DNA of 34,810 nt. It comes from Marinospirillum sp. Lineage in GTDB: Bacteria > Pseudomonadota > Gammaproteobacteria > Pseudomonadales > Halomonadaceae. A program made the translations under genes and the position numbers. Under the pieces are notes generated by a model that searched no databases, had not been told where the DNA came from, and was given only the letters and a program-made list of their open reading frames with translations. The stretch lies in NCBI GenBank assembly GCA_007119985.1, contig SKOQ01000123.1, positions 1-34,810 on the forward strand. Direction: 5' to 3'. Shown in pieces: positions 1 to 9,500 of this stretch (the stretch's first letter is position 1; each line of letters begins with the position of its first letter).

Positions 1-426
1 AATCAATAGGGGTTGATCGCTTGCACTGGCCTGTTGCAAGCGCAGCAGACTCTTCTTGCTGAGCCGCCCCGCTGCACTCCGTTCTTGATAGGTGGATAAC
101 CCCAGCATCCGCCACCCAGCCACTTCGTGCTCCCATTCCGTTGCAGCCCAGTTTTGCATCATGTCAGGTGCATCATGGTTGCCGGGCAGCCAATACCAAG
201 GACGTCCTGTTTTTTCGAGCTGAGCCACCAGCCAAGCATAGGTTGCTGGTTCGACATCCTGCGCCAGATCACCGCTTAGTAGCAGCAGATCGGCCTCGCC
301 GGTACAGGCCTGCGCAAGTGCGATAGACAGGGCCTCCCGACTCGAGCGTCCACGGTAGAGACGCTGATCCGATGCGGTCAGATGCAGATCACTGAGCTGG
401 GCAATGCGCAAGCTAGAGATGGGCAT
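1..426 (-). CDS. cpdA: 3',5'-cyclic-AMP phosphodiesterase CpdA-like metallophosphoesterase (3' end cut by window)
   Basis: N-terminal 142 residues of a calcineurin-like metallophosphoesterase; the rest lies beyond base 1. Metal-binding motifs are visible in order: SDLH (residues 12-15), SGDLAQD and PGNHD. In the family these hold a binuclear Fe/Mn centre that hydrolyses cAMP in the cytoplasm. The ATG at 424-426 lies inside the end of the yqiB gene (14-base overlap) and has no clear Shine-Dalgarno sequence, which suggests translational coupling. The order nudF-yqiB-cpdA is the one known from Escherichia coli, and this is the main reason for the CpdA call over another phosphoesterase. The missing C-terminus prevents a check of full length. 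Confidence 0.85.
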   Translation of the reverse strand, partial: MPISSLRIAQLSDLHLTASDQRLYRGRSSREALSIALAQACTGEADLLLLSGDLAQDVEPATYAWLVAQLEKTGRPWYWLPGNHDAPDMMQNWAATEWEHEVAGWRMLGLSTYQERSAAGRLSKKSLLRLQQASASDQPLLI

Positions 427-880
427 CTGCTGGGCCGGATGTTGGCGTGGAGAAGGCAGGATAGCCGGTTTGGAGAGCTTCATGGAGCCACTCTCTGAGC
501 AGTTGATTGATTTGGCGCTTTTCATCTGGGTGATACATTTGGGCATTGGGGTAGATGTAGTGTCCTTGGCGCACTTGCTGGCGTTGATAGGCGATCACCT
601 CCGCAAGATGGACATCCTGATAGTGGCGGACCAGCATTTGTTGATCGAGCAGCCAGGGTTGCTCTTGCTCAGCCGGTACTGACCAAGTGAGCTGAATGAG
701 TTGTGTCCAGCGTGTTTGTTCTAGGCAGTGTCCCTCTAATAGCGTTGGTGCTGTTGGTGTGCCGAGCACCAGTTGCCATTTGGCTTGAGTTTGGCCGTTT
801 AGGAGCTTGTGCAGGAGTACGAAGTTATAGGCCGCAAGGTCTTGGAGGGCTTTGAGTGTGCGACGATGAGGCTGGGTCAT
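413..880 (-). CDS. yqiB: DUF1249 family protein YqiB
   Basis: A 155-residue protein of unknown function matching the DUF1249/YqiB family, which is usually about 140-150 residues. It begins MTQPHRRTLK and has an aromatic N-terminal region (AAYNFVLLHKLL) with no signal peptide or membrane segment, so it is probably cytoplasmic. The frame is open further upstream, but the ATG at 878-880 is preferred because it makes an ATGA overlap with the nudF stop codon and removes a low-complexity extension. Neither this start nor that of cpdA has a good ribosome binding site, so expression is probably coupled to nudF. The assignment rests on sequence character plus synteny; no biochemical role is known to me. 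Confidence 0.85.
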   Translation of the reverse strand: MTQPHRRTLKALQDLAAYNFVLLHKLLNGQTQAKWQLVLGTPTAPTLLEGHCLEQTRWTQLIQLTWSVPAEQEQPWLLDQQMLVRHYQDVHLAEVIAYQRQQVRQGHYIYPNAQMYHPDEKRQINQLLREWLHEALQTGYPAFSTPTSGPADAHL

Positions 881-1521
881 AGGCGTTGGAGGCAGCTGGC
901 TTGTTGTTGTAGGCGCGGCGCATGCAAGGCCAGCCAATGAAAGGCGATCAGACTCATAGCGTTGTTCGCTCGCCCAGTGAGCGCCTGTGCTAAGGCTTGG
1001 TCACGTGGCAGGCAGACAACGCGGATATCCTCCTGCTCATCAGCCAGTCCTGCTAAGGAGGCGGCTTGTGAGGCATCTACCAGTGCGCAGAAAAGATCTA
1101 CCTGCTCATTGCTGGCTCCAGGACTGGAATAGTAACGCGTGATCTTCTCCAGGCTCAGCAGTGTCAGCTGGGCTTCCTCCCAAGCTTCACGATGGGCAAC
1201 GGCCTCAGCCTCTTCACCTGGCTCGACCAAACCAGCGATGAGTTCCAGCAGCCAGGGACTGTGATGGTCTTCACGCGCACCGATGCGCAACTGCTCAACC
1301 AAGACCACCTGATCTTGCCAAGGGTCATAGGCCAGCACGCCCACCGCAGGTTGGCGTAGCAGCACTTCACGGCGCAGGGTAGGTGTCCAGCCGCCAGCAA
1401 AACGACGGTGTTGCAGTTGAACCGCGGCCAGTTGGGTAAAACCTTGGTAAAGCACTTGGTCTTCGATATATCGCACATCCTGGTGCTGGAAGACCTGTGC
1501 AGAAGGGGGATCTTGCGTCAT
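877..1521 (-). CDS. nudF: ADP-ribose pyrophosphatase (Nudix hydrolase)
   Basis: A 214-residue Nudix hydrolase expected to cleave ADP-ribose to AMP and ribose 5-phosphate in the cytoplasm. The Nudix box spans residues 97-119: G97, E103, R111, E112, E115 and E116 are all present, but the usual Gly near its end is Gln (E-E-A-Q-L). The N-terminal part (VRYIEDQVLYQGF) and the downstream YYSSPG segment resemble the NudF subgroup. The ATG at 1519-1521 follows ACGGAG at a suitable distance; the longer open frame to 1635 runs into greB and is not used. First gene of nudF-yqiB-cpdA, divergent from greB with 43 bases between the starts. Linked in theme to the ADP-ribose-sensing NrtR at the other end of the window. 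Confidence 0.93.
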   Translation of the reverse strand: MTQDPPSAQVFQHQDVRYIEDQVLYQGFTQLAAVQLQHRRFAGGWTPTLRREVLLRQPAVGVLAYDPWQDQVVLVEQLRIGAREDHHSPWLLELIAGLVEPGEEAEAVAHREAWEEAQLTLLSLEKITRYYSSPGASNEQVDLFCALVDASQAASLAGLADEQEDIRVVCLPRDQALAQALTGRANNAMSLIAFHWLALHAPRLQQQASCLQRL

Positions 1522-1564
1522 CTGACGGACTCCGTATGATGGCTCTTTTGCCCAACAGGATAAC

Positions 1565-2215
1565 ATGATGCGTGGACGAAATATGCACAGATGGCGTGAT
1601 CCCGCCAAGGACCCGCGTGCCGAAGAGCGCGCCAATGTGATTACCCCAGAAGGCTATCAGCGCCTTCAGTCCACACGGGATTTTCTCTGGAAAATCAGGC
1701 ATCCTGAACTCGCGCAAAAGGTGCAAGAAGCCGCTGCACAGGGGGATCGCAGTGAAAATGCAGATTACACCTACAATAAGCGTGAGTTGAATCGCACCTT
1801 GGCGCGCATCCACCATTTGGATCGGCGTTTAGAGGCGCTGAAGGTGGTCGATCGCTTACCGGCAGATCAGCAGCGGGTGTATTTCGGGGCTTGGGTCACC
1901 TTGGAGGATGAGGCAGGAGAAACGCAAACCTGGCGTTTGGTCGGCCCTGATGAGGCTAAGCCCCATCAAGGTTTGTTAAGCATCGATGCGCCAGTGGCGC
2001 GGCGTCTACTTGGACAGGCGCTGGATGCCAGTGTGCTGCTTCCCGCCCAGCTTAGCCGTGTGCAACGTCCTGCTGCTCAGTCAACCGAGTGGGACGAAGA
2101 GCGAGATGAAGATGAAGAGAGCCAAGGAACTCCGTCTGCTTGGGTTGGGCCTGAAGCCGAATATGTGATTGTCGATATCCGCTATCAGGTTCATCAAGAT
2201 TCTGATCGCGCTTGA
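1565..2215 (+). CDS. greB: transcription elongation factor GreB with C-terminal-domain insertion
   Basis: Transcript cleavage factor that enters the RNA polymerase secondary channel and rescues backtracked complexes. The coiled-coil tip carries the invariant acidic motif GDRSENADY (residues 60-68), whose Asp and Glu assist cleavage. The FKBP-like domain has the family landmarks FGAWV, RLVGPDE and SIDAPVARRLLG. At 216 residues it is much longer than the usual 158-165. The extra length is a leader of about 20 residues and an insertion of about 35 residues (roughly 161-196), rich in Asp and Glu, that splits the last strands of the FKBP-like domain before VIVDIRY. Tandem ATGs at 1565 and 1568 follow AGGA. 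The 3' end overlaps the convergent Aer-like gene by 22 bases. Confidence 0.92.
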   Translation: MMRGRNMHRWRDPAKDPRAEERANVITPEGYQRLQSTRDFLWKIRHPELAQKVQEAAAQGDRSENADYTYNKRELNRTLARIHHLDRRLEALKVVDRLPADQQRVYFGAWVTLEDEAGETQTWRLVGPDEAKPHQGLLSIDAPVARRLLGQALDASVLLPAQLSRVQRPAAQSTEWDEERDEDEESQGTPSAWVGPEAEYVIVDIRYQVHQDSDRA

Positions 2216-3798
2216 TACGCCTGACTGTGTAGGCTTTCGATAAAGTGACTGGCCAGCAGATGTAAGTGCGCGACCTGATCATCCAAATCATTGGCTTCTT
2301 GACGTGCAGCCTGTCCAGCTTCGACTGATTGTTCGGCAAGGCCAGCCAATGCGCCCATCTGCTCGGTGGTTTGTTCACTCAAGGCCGCCTGCTCTTGCGT
2401 CATTTGATTGACCAGCGACGCAAAATCACGCATTTGATCCACTGCCTGCAAAATATCAGCGAAACCCTGATGCATTTGATCGGCCAGAGACACTGTCTGA
2501 GATGAAGTCTTGACACCTTGGGTGATGGCACTGACCGAGGCTTGCGTTGCGATTTGTAGCTCATTCACAATACGATTCACTTCGAGGGTGGATTGATGGG
2601 TGCGCTGGGCTAAAGCACGCACTTCATCGGCCACCACAGCAAATCCCCGCCCAGCCTCACCTGCGCGTGCGGCCTCAATGGCGGCATTCAGCGCGAGCAG
2701 ATTAGTTTGCTCAGCGACCTGTGAGATCACCTCCATGACCTGCTCAATCTCTTGGCTGGTGTGCGCCAGTTCAGCCACTTGGTCCTTAGCCAGATTGAGC
2801 TCTTGCGCGTGATGAAGAATCGCTTCTGTCACAGCATGGATACTCTCTTGCCCAATCTGAGTAGCCTGGTGCGATTGTGCAACGGATTGGTTTGTTTTGG
2901 CGGTACCTTGAGCGACTTCAGCGAGCCCAGCCAGTTGTGTGTGCAGTGCTTGACGCGCTTCTTCAATCAGGCTGCCTTGGTGCTCGACATAGCCTAAAGC
3001 CGCTTGAAGGCGCTCATCTGAATTGGCTTTTTTGTGTCTCACTAAGGTGGCGTTATTGTGTAATCGAGCCACCACGGCCATCAGTTCACTGGTGCGAGTT
3101 GCAAGGGCGAATTCGATCTGCCCTAGCTCATCATATCGCCCTGTATAGAGCCAAGACATCAGGGGTTGGTCAGCGATGTTAAGCGCCTGCTTTTGAAGAG
3201 GCTTTAAACCTTGAGTAAGGCGCGCGATGCCGCCAATGACGATAAGGCCCGAGCAGGCAATCAATAGGCTGGCAACCCAGCCAATTTGCCAAAAAGCGAG
3301 ACTTGTACTGAGCAGGCTGACTGTTGCCGACCAGAGTAAGAGCTGCTGGCGAAGCGACAAGCGGAGTCTTGGTTGGGCGGTGGTATGCTCAGCGCGAGAC
3401 CAATGCTGATAGAGTTTTTCTGCGCGCGGGATGAGTGAGCGCGGCGCGGCGGTGCGGACGGATTGATACTCGACTGTTTTCCCATCTCGCTTAATTGGGG
3501 TGACATAGGCATCGACCCAGTAGTAATCGCCATTTTTACAACGGTTTTTAACCAGCCCCTTCCAGGAGCGGCCAGATTGAATGGTGCTCCAAAGATCCTG
3601 AAAGGCGGCTTCGGGCATATGAGGGTGCCGAATCAGGTTGTGGTTTTGCCCAATGAGTTCTTCACGAGTGTAGCCAGAAATATCGGCAAAGGCTTGATTT
3701 GCATCCGTAATGATGCCGCGTAGATCGGTGATGGTGATCAGTTGGTCTTGAGGGTTAACGCGCTGCTCTTGTTCTGTAATAGGTTGATTAACACGCAT
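2194..3798 (-). CDS. aer: Aer-type PAS methyl-accepting chemotaxis protein (energy/aerotaxis receptor)
   Basis: A 534-residue receptor with the Aer layout. A cytoplasmic PAS domain (about 20-115) contains SGYTREELIGQNHNLIRHP and KNGDYYWV; R57 and H58 sit at the same numbers as the FAD-binding residues of E. coli Aer. Next come a hydrophobic hairpin (about 152-192), a HAMP-like linker and an MCP signalling domain with the conserved hairpin tip EQTNLLALNAAIEAARAGE. There is no periplasmic ligand domain, as expected for a receptor reading FAD redox state. It would signal to CheA/CheW; cheV lies 6 kb away. AAGGAGAG precedes the ATG. A perfect FNR-type palindrome is centred 63 bases upstream of the start. 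It could be one of several Aer paralogues in this genome. Confidence 0.9.
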   Translation of the reverse strand: MRVNQPITEQEQRVNPQDQLITITDLRGIITDANQAFADISGYTREELIGQNHNLIRHPHMPEAAFQDLWSTIQSGRSWKGLVKNRCKNGDYYWVDAYVTPIKRDGKTVEYQSVRTAAPRSLIPRAEKLYQHWSRAEHTTAQPRLRLSLRQQLLLWSATVSLLSTSLAFWQIGWVASLLIACSGLIVIGGIARLTQGLKPLQKQALNIADQPLMSWLYTGRYDELGQIEFALATRTSELMAVVARLHNNATLVRHKKANSDERLQAALGYVEHQGSLIEEARQALHTQLAGLAEVAQGTAKTNQSVAQSHQATQIGQESIHAVTEAILHHAQELNLAKDQVAELAHTSQEIEQVMEVISQVAEQTNLLALNAAIEAARAGEAGRGFAVVADEVRALAQRTHQSTLEVNRIVNELQIATQASVSAITQGVKTSSQTVSLADQMHQGFADILQAVDQMRDFASLVNQMTQEQAALSEQTTEQMGALAGLAEQSVEAGQAARQEANDLDDQVAHLHLLASHFIESLHSQAYQARSES

Positions 3799-3854
3799 GA
3801 CACTCTCCTTGAGTCGACCTGTGTCAATCTAAAGGCTTATTTATTGTAATGCTA

Positions 3855-3868
3855 TTGATGTGCATCAA
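3855..3868 (-). promoter_or_regulatory. FNR/Anr-type box upstream of the Aer-like gene
   Basis: TTGAT-GTGC-ATCAA, an exact match to the FNR/Anr consensus TTGAT-N4-ATCAA. It lies in the 137-base gap upstream of the Aer-like gene, centre 63 bases from the ATG. Because the -10 element is not clear (TACAAT begins 6 bases after the box; TTAGAT lies further on), I cannot say whether the box activates or represses. Confidence 0.7.
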
Positions 3869-3896
3869 GCCTCTGGTTATCAGAGACCTTGATTAA

Positions 3897-3929
3897 CCAG
3901 CACCGCTTTTTTTCATGCGCCGGTGCTGG
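3897..3929. repeat. 9-bp inverted repeat after the hybrid kinase gene
   Basis: CCAGCACCG and CGGTGCTGG, perfect 9-bp arms around a 15-base loop that holds a run of seven T on the plus strand. It begins 6 bases after the kinase stop, the place for a transcript-ending hairpin, but on the minus strand no U-tract follows. It may be a factor-dependent terminator or an RNA-stabilising hairpin. Confidence 0.45.
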
Positions 3930-3935
3930 CTGGCT

Positions 3936-6515
3936 TTAATGACCTTGCTGATGACGTAAGAGTTCGGGCAATAAGATTTCTAACGCTTCTAGCAAGCTAA
4001 AGTAGATGGGTTCCAGTTGATTGAGGGGGAGGGCTTGCTGGCAACTGGCTTCTAGTTGGCGGGCCTTGTCTTCGGCCTCTTGGGCTGCAAAGGTGGCCAG
4101 CAGGCTCTTCAGCGTATGGGCCTCGGCTGCCAAGGCTGGTAGATCAACCTCTTGCCAAGCCTTGACGAGCTGGCGCTGATGCTGCTCATACTCATCGATA
4201 AACATCTCCAACGCCATATGCAGCAGGCTGGCATCACCACCTAGACGTTCTACAGCTAAAGGCCAGTCCATTTTCTTCAGTTGTGGCGAGGGAGGGGGGC
4301 TGGACTTGAGTGGCTGATTGGGCTCCAGCGGCGGGGTGATACGAGTCTGGGCCAGCAGGCTATCGGCTTGATCAAGCAGTGTATCCCATTCACCCTGTTC
4401 TGTGCTTTTGGGCGGCGGTTGGAGCCAAGGGGTGTCTTGATGCTGCTGCTCTTGCATGACTCGATTGATTTCTTGGCGTAATTGCTCTGGATTGACGGGT
4501 TTGGGGACATAGCCTTGCATGCCTTCCGCTAGGCAGCGCTCTTTATCTCCTTGCATCGCATTTGCTGTCATGGCAATAATCGGGATGGGTGTTAAGCCTT
4601 GCTCGGCCTCATCGCGTCGGCGCTGCCGAGTGGCCTCCAAGCCGTCCATTACTGGCATCATCATATCCATTAAGACCAGGTCAAACTCCTCTGTCAGCAA
4701 TTGCGTTAAAGCGGCTTGTCCATCAGCCACCCAGCTGACTTGATGCCCATCCCGAGCCAGCAGTTTGAGTGCCAGTTTCATATTGACCTGATTGTCTTCA
4801 GCCAAGAGGATTTTGAGTCCTGTCGGGTTGAGTGTCGTCTCTTTGGGCTGCTGCTGTGCCAGCAGACGCTGCAGCGCTTCTTGGAGTTCGATCAGCGTCA
4901 GGGGCTTGGTCAAATAACCCATCAGGCCCAGCTCATGGCAGCGGCGGGCATCCCCTGTTTCGGCCGATGCACTGACCATCAGGACTTGGGTGGCTGCAAT
5001 CTGAGGTTCTTGACGGAGTTGCTCTACAAAACGAAAACCATCCATACCGGGTAGGTGGGCATCAACCAAAACGGCATCATAAGGCTGGTTTTGTTGCGCT
5101 TGATACTTCAGCTGAAAAAGGGCTTCAGGGCCAGATGTGGCTAAGCCAGGTTCGAGGCCAAGTTGTTGTAGCATGGCGCTGATGACGCGACGACTAACAG
5201 GATGATCCTCGATCAGTAGCACACGAAAGCCGCTTAAATCACAGGCCTGTAACGGGGCGTGATCCGAGGCTTGCATCACTTGGATTGGGAGCTGAAGTGT
5301 GAAGCAAGATCCCTTTTGTTGCTGGCTGGTGACTTGGATGTGGCCCCCCATCAGCTCAGCCAGATCCTTCACGATAGACAGTCCCAGCCCTGTGCCTTCG
5401 AACTGGCGGTTGCGCTGATTTTGGGCTTGCTCAAAGGGCTCGAAAATGTGCTCAAGCGTTGTGGCATCCATGCCAATGCCTGTATCTCGTACCACCAGTT
5501 CTAATTCAGCGATCTTTTCACCTTGTGCGATCAATCGTGCCTCGAGCGTGACTTCGCCAACTTGGGTGAACTTAATGGCATTGCCGATTAGGTTGATCAA
5601 CATTTGGCGTAGGCGTGCTGGGTCGGTCATCACATAGCGCGGCAAATCAGGAGCGATATCATAGTGGAGTTGTAAGCGTTTGAGCTTGGCGCGCGCAGCA
5701 AGGCTTTTGACGGTTTGGCCGAGCAGTTCAATTAAATCAAAGGTTTGTGGTTGTAGGTCCAGCTTGCCAGCTTCAATTTTAGACAGGTCTAACAGATGGT
5801 TGATGATCTCTAGCAGGTGATCTGCGGACATGTGCGCCAGATCAAGATACTCTTTTTGCTCTTCATTTAATTCGCCTTGGAGAACCAGATCAAGCATCCC
5901 CAAAATGCCGTTCATGGGCGTGCGGATTTCATGGCTCATATTGGCTAAAAACAGGCTCTTTGCTTGACTGGCTTGTTGAGCCTTCTGCATCTGCTCAGCG
6001 AGCTGAGCTTGGCTCAAACAGCCAAGACAGAATTGAGCCAAACGATCCATCAAAGGTTGTAATTGATCTGGGTGGAACGCTCCCTCTAGGGGCGTAGTGG
6101 TTTCTAGCCAGAGTAGGCCAAAACCGGGTAGAAAAAATAAAGCCTGGTATGCATCGTCTTGCGGCCATTGTTGAGGCAGTGTCTGCAAGGCCCACTCTTG
6201 GAAGGGATGATAAAAATCCGGCCAGTCGAGCTGCTGCTGGAGTGCTGCGAGGCTGACTTGTCTCGCATCAGAGGACTCAGGGTAGCGATTGAGCAGCGTG
6301 AAATGAGCGCTGAGCAAACAGAGGGCTTCCTCTCCTAAACCTGCACTCCAGACCTCCTGTTGATGGCGTACCAGCTGCCAGACTTGAGCAGAACGCACTG
6401 GCAGATGCTGTGCTAGCCCCTCTAGGGTCCGGCTGAGCATGGTGTCGAGCTCTTGACTGGTGCCCATGCTGAGCGCGAGCTGATAAAGATGAGCGTCTTG
6501 AGAGGCATTATTCAT
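3936..6515 (-). CDS. cytoplasmic hybrid histidine kinase: GAF-like-HisKA-HATPase-REC-REC-Hpt
   Basis: An 859-residue tripartite (BarA/EvgS-style) sensor kinase without membrane segments. Order: a weak GAF-like sensory region (about 20-165), HisKA with phospho-acceptor H195 in SHEIRTPMNG, HATPase with the N box (NLIGNAIKFT), DTGIG and GTGLGLS (to about 410), a first receiver with D485 in LVDAHLPGMDG, a second receiver with D617 in LMDMMMPVMDG, a Pro/Ser linker, and an Hpt domain with H800 in AHTLKS. All residues needed for a His-Asp-His relay are present. The start overlaps the upstream kinase gene by 8 bases with no visible ribosome binding site, so the two are probably co-translated. It likely serves as relay partner for that kinase, which has lost its own receiver. 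Output partner unknown; the divergent regulator at 9682 is the nearest candidate. Confidence 0.88.
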   Translation of the reverse strand: MNNASQDAHLYQLALSMGTSQELDTMLSRTLEGLAQHLPVRSAQVWQLVRHQQEVWSAGLGEEALCLLSAHFTLLNRYPESSDARQVSLAALQQQLDWPDFYHPFQEWALQTLPQQWPQDDAYQALFFLPGFGLLWLETTTPLEGAFHPDQLQPLMDRLAQFCLGCLSQAQLAEQMQKAQQASQAKSLFLANMSHEIRTPMNGILGMLDLVLQGELNEEQKEYLDLAHMSADHLLEIINHLLDLSKIEAGKLDLQPQTFDLIELLGQTVKSLAARAKLKRLQLHYDIAPDLPRYVMTDPARLRQMLINLIGNAIKFTQVGEVTLEARLIAQGEKIAELELVVRDTGIGMDATTLEHIFEPFEQAQNQRNRQFEGTGLGLSIVKDLAELMGGHIQVTSQQQKGSCFTLQLPIQVMQASDHAPLQACDLSGFRVLLIEDHPVSRRVISAMLQQLGLEPGLATSGPEALFQLKYQAQQNQPYDAVLVDAHLPGMDGFRFVEQLRQEPQIAATQVLMVSASAETGDARRCHELGLMGYLTKPLTLIELQEALQRLLAQQQPKETTLNPTGLKILLAEDNQVNMKLALKLLARDGHQVSWVADGQAALTQLLTEEFDLVLMDMMMPVMDGLEATRQRRRDEAEQGLTPIPIIAMTANAMQGDKERCLAEGMQGYVPKPVNPEQLRQEINRVMQEQQHQDTPWLQPPPKSTEQGEWDTLLDQADSLLAQTRITPPLEPNQPLKSSPPPSPQLKKMDWPLAVERLGGDASLLHMALEMFIDEYEQHQRQLVKAWQEVDLPALAAEAHTLKSLLATFAAQEAEDKARQLEASCQQALPLNQLEPIYFSLLEALEILLPELLRHQQGH

Positions 6516-9500
6516 GGGCAGACTCAGATGATAGAGATAAGGAAGACGTTGTAGTGTGGCAAACCGAAGCTAGCTCCATGCGCCACGAGGCAAGATGATA
6601 CATAAAGTGTTGGAGAGCAGCACGCTGCTCAGCAGAAGGCGGCTGGCTTAACTGGGCGAGCAGATCCTCCAAGGGCGCAGCCAAATAAGTCACTTGCAAC
6701 AGGCTGAGCTGACTCCAAACGACGTGGAGTAGAGGTGCGACAGGTCGGTGGTGTACCAACGCCTGCTCGATTTCAGCAAGCAAAGGATCAAGCTGGCGCA
6801 GTACATGAGGCGCATAATGGGAGCGTAGCGCCTCACTCAGACTGTCCCACACCCAGGTGGATGGGCCAACAGCGAGGCTCGATTCTTGTGGTTTATGAAT
6901 CAGTTGCTTCAAGCTAGTCTGTAGTTCTTGCCACAGAGGCGGCCAGCTCAGATGCTGGTTGATCCCCAAGGACTGAAGCTGCTGGTTTTCTTGCTGGGTC
7001 AGCAGTGGTGTGAGCAGCAAGATAGGTTGGTTCCAATGTGGATTCGTCTGCTGCCGAGCGGCAATCCAATCTAATGCATCAAAAAAGGGTGGATGATGCT
7101 TGATCACCAGTGGCGCAAGGCACAAGCTCTCCTCTTCGACCTCGGCATCGATTTCCATGACCTCGGCACCGAGTGCGCTGAGCATAAGGTGGCCACTGTG
7201 GCGATTACTGGCCTCATCTGCCAGCCACAAAAGAGGTACAGGTGAGGTTGAAACCGGTAAGCGAGCAGCACCAGGAGGCACCACTTCAAGAGGCAGGGTG
7301 ACCGAGAAGCAAGAGCCTTGCTGAGGTTGACTGGTGAGGTGGAGCTGTCCTCCCATTAGGTGCACAAGGTGCTGGCAGATCGACAAGCCCAGGCCAGTGC
7401 CACCAAACTCACGTGTAGTGGAGGTGTCGGCTTGGGTAAAGGCCGAAAAAATAGCTTGCTGCTTTTCAGGTGCGATGCCGATCCCTGTATCCTCAAGAGA
7501 GAGGATGAGTTCACCGAAGGGCGCTGCCTTATCCTGCCACTGGATGCTCAAGCGCAGATGACCGCTTTGGGTGAACTTAATCGCATTGTCGCCTAGATTC
7601 ATCAGTACTTGGCGCAGTCGTCCAGCGTCTAAAAGCACTTGCTGGGGGAGTGTGGCGATATCCTGAGTGAGCACCCATTCAAAACTGAGGTTTTTTTGAT
7701 GCGCCCGCATGGCTAGGCTCTTCATCGGTTGAGTCACCAAATCGAGCAGATCCGTCGGCTGTGGATCAAGATGCAGCTTGCCAGCTTCGATTTTTGAAAA
7801 ATCCAGTAAATCATTCAGCAGCACCAGCAAGGCTTGTGCTGAGCTGTCGACGAGCTGTAAATAGTCCTTTTGAGTCGGTGTGAGCTGGGTTTGAAGTGCC
7901 AGAGTGGTCATGCCCAAAATACCATTCATCGGTGTGCGAATTTCATGGCTCATATTGGCAAGAAACTGGCTTTTGGCCAGGCTGGCGGCTTCTGCTGCTT
8001 CTTTTGCTTGCAGCAGGCTGGCCTCCCAAGCGCGGCGCTCGCTTAAATCCACCACCACACCGACGAGGCCCAGGATACTGCCATCTTCAGCGGTCAGGGG
8101 TTCTTTATGGAAGCTTGCATAACGTAGACGCCCTTCGGCATCCCTGTACTCAGCTTCATACTGCTGTCCTCGACCTTCCAGCAGGAGCTGTTGATCGGAT
8201 TGCTCATGCAAGCGGGTTAATTCTGGCGTGAATAAATCCTGTGCGCTTAAACCTATGCAGTTTTGAATCTGCATCTGCTGCTGAAAGGCTTGATTCACTT
8301 GAAGATAACGCCCCTGACGGTCTTTTAAAAAGACCGGAAGTGGCACGGCCTCTAAAATATCGCGCATCCATAAATATTGTTTGCGCAGATCCTGTGCCAT
8401 CTTTTCCAGGGTCTGATTTTTGGCAAAGAGCTTTGCTTCGAGGCGCTTTTGCTGGGTGATATCAGTGCGTATCGCAATATACTGCTCAGGCTGGCCTTGC
8501 AGATTGAGGAAGGGGACTAAGGTGGCTGCGACCCAGTAGCGCTCCCCGGATTTAGCACGATTGCAGATTTCACCGTGCCAGACTTCACCTTGAGCAATGG
8601 TGTGCCAGAGCTGTTGAAAGAAGGCGCGAGGATGGTGGCCGCTGTTGATAATTCGGTGATTTTGGCCGATCAGTTCTTGCGCGCTATAGCCGCTGATATT
8701 GACGAACTGCTGGTTCACATAGGTGATGATCCCTTCAGGATCGGTCATGCTGACAATGCTGTGTTGATCGAGTGCAAATTCACGCTGGCGCAGTGCATGG
8801 GTGGTCTTTTCTAAAGCACGGCTCTTCTCCCGTGCGAGATGCAAGGCGCGCAGAATACGGCTATCCATCCAGATGAGTGCGCCAACGCTGGCCAGCAGAA
8901 TGAAAAAGATCGCCGCGAAAAAGAGCGTCAGGCGCTGGTTATGTTGTGTAAAGGTGTCTTGAATTGGCAAGCTCACCACTTGGATGCCACGCAGGTCGTC
9001 GACTTGCCAGTCATGCCGAGGTGAGGCGGGATGGTTGTTATGGCAATCGACACAAGAGGCATCGAGCCGAATCGGTAGGGCGTAGCTTAAAAATGGCTGA
9101 TCATCTATACGATCTACGCGATGATAGGCACTCTGATGCGGTTGAGATAAGTGCGCGAGAGCTTCTTGCTCAAAAGCATTGAGTTGACGCTCAGCTCTTT
9201 GAGGAAAAGGGTAGTGACTGACTTGAGAGAGATAGACCTGCTGATCCTGCTGATTAATGTAATCAACTAGATCAAGGGTTAAGGTCGCTGGAATTGGCAG
9301 TGCAAAATCATGCTGGCGATAATCGTCGCTAATGATTAAATCAGGGTGATGGTGTAAAGGAGCTAATACCACATCGGAATAGAAGGAGCGGAACTGCATG
9401 ACTGCATCAGAATACGCCTTGGAGGAACGCAGCAGGACATCCTGCTCGACTCCACGTGCCATCCAGCTCCCCAAAAACATCAATCCGAGTGCCACAGCAA

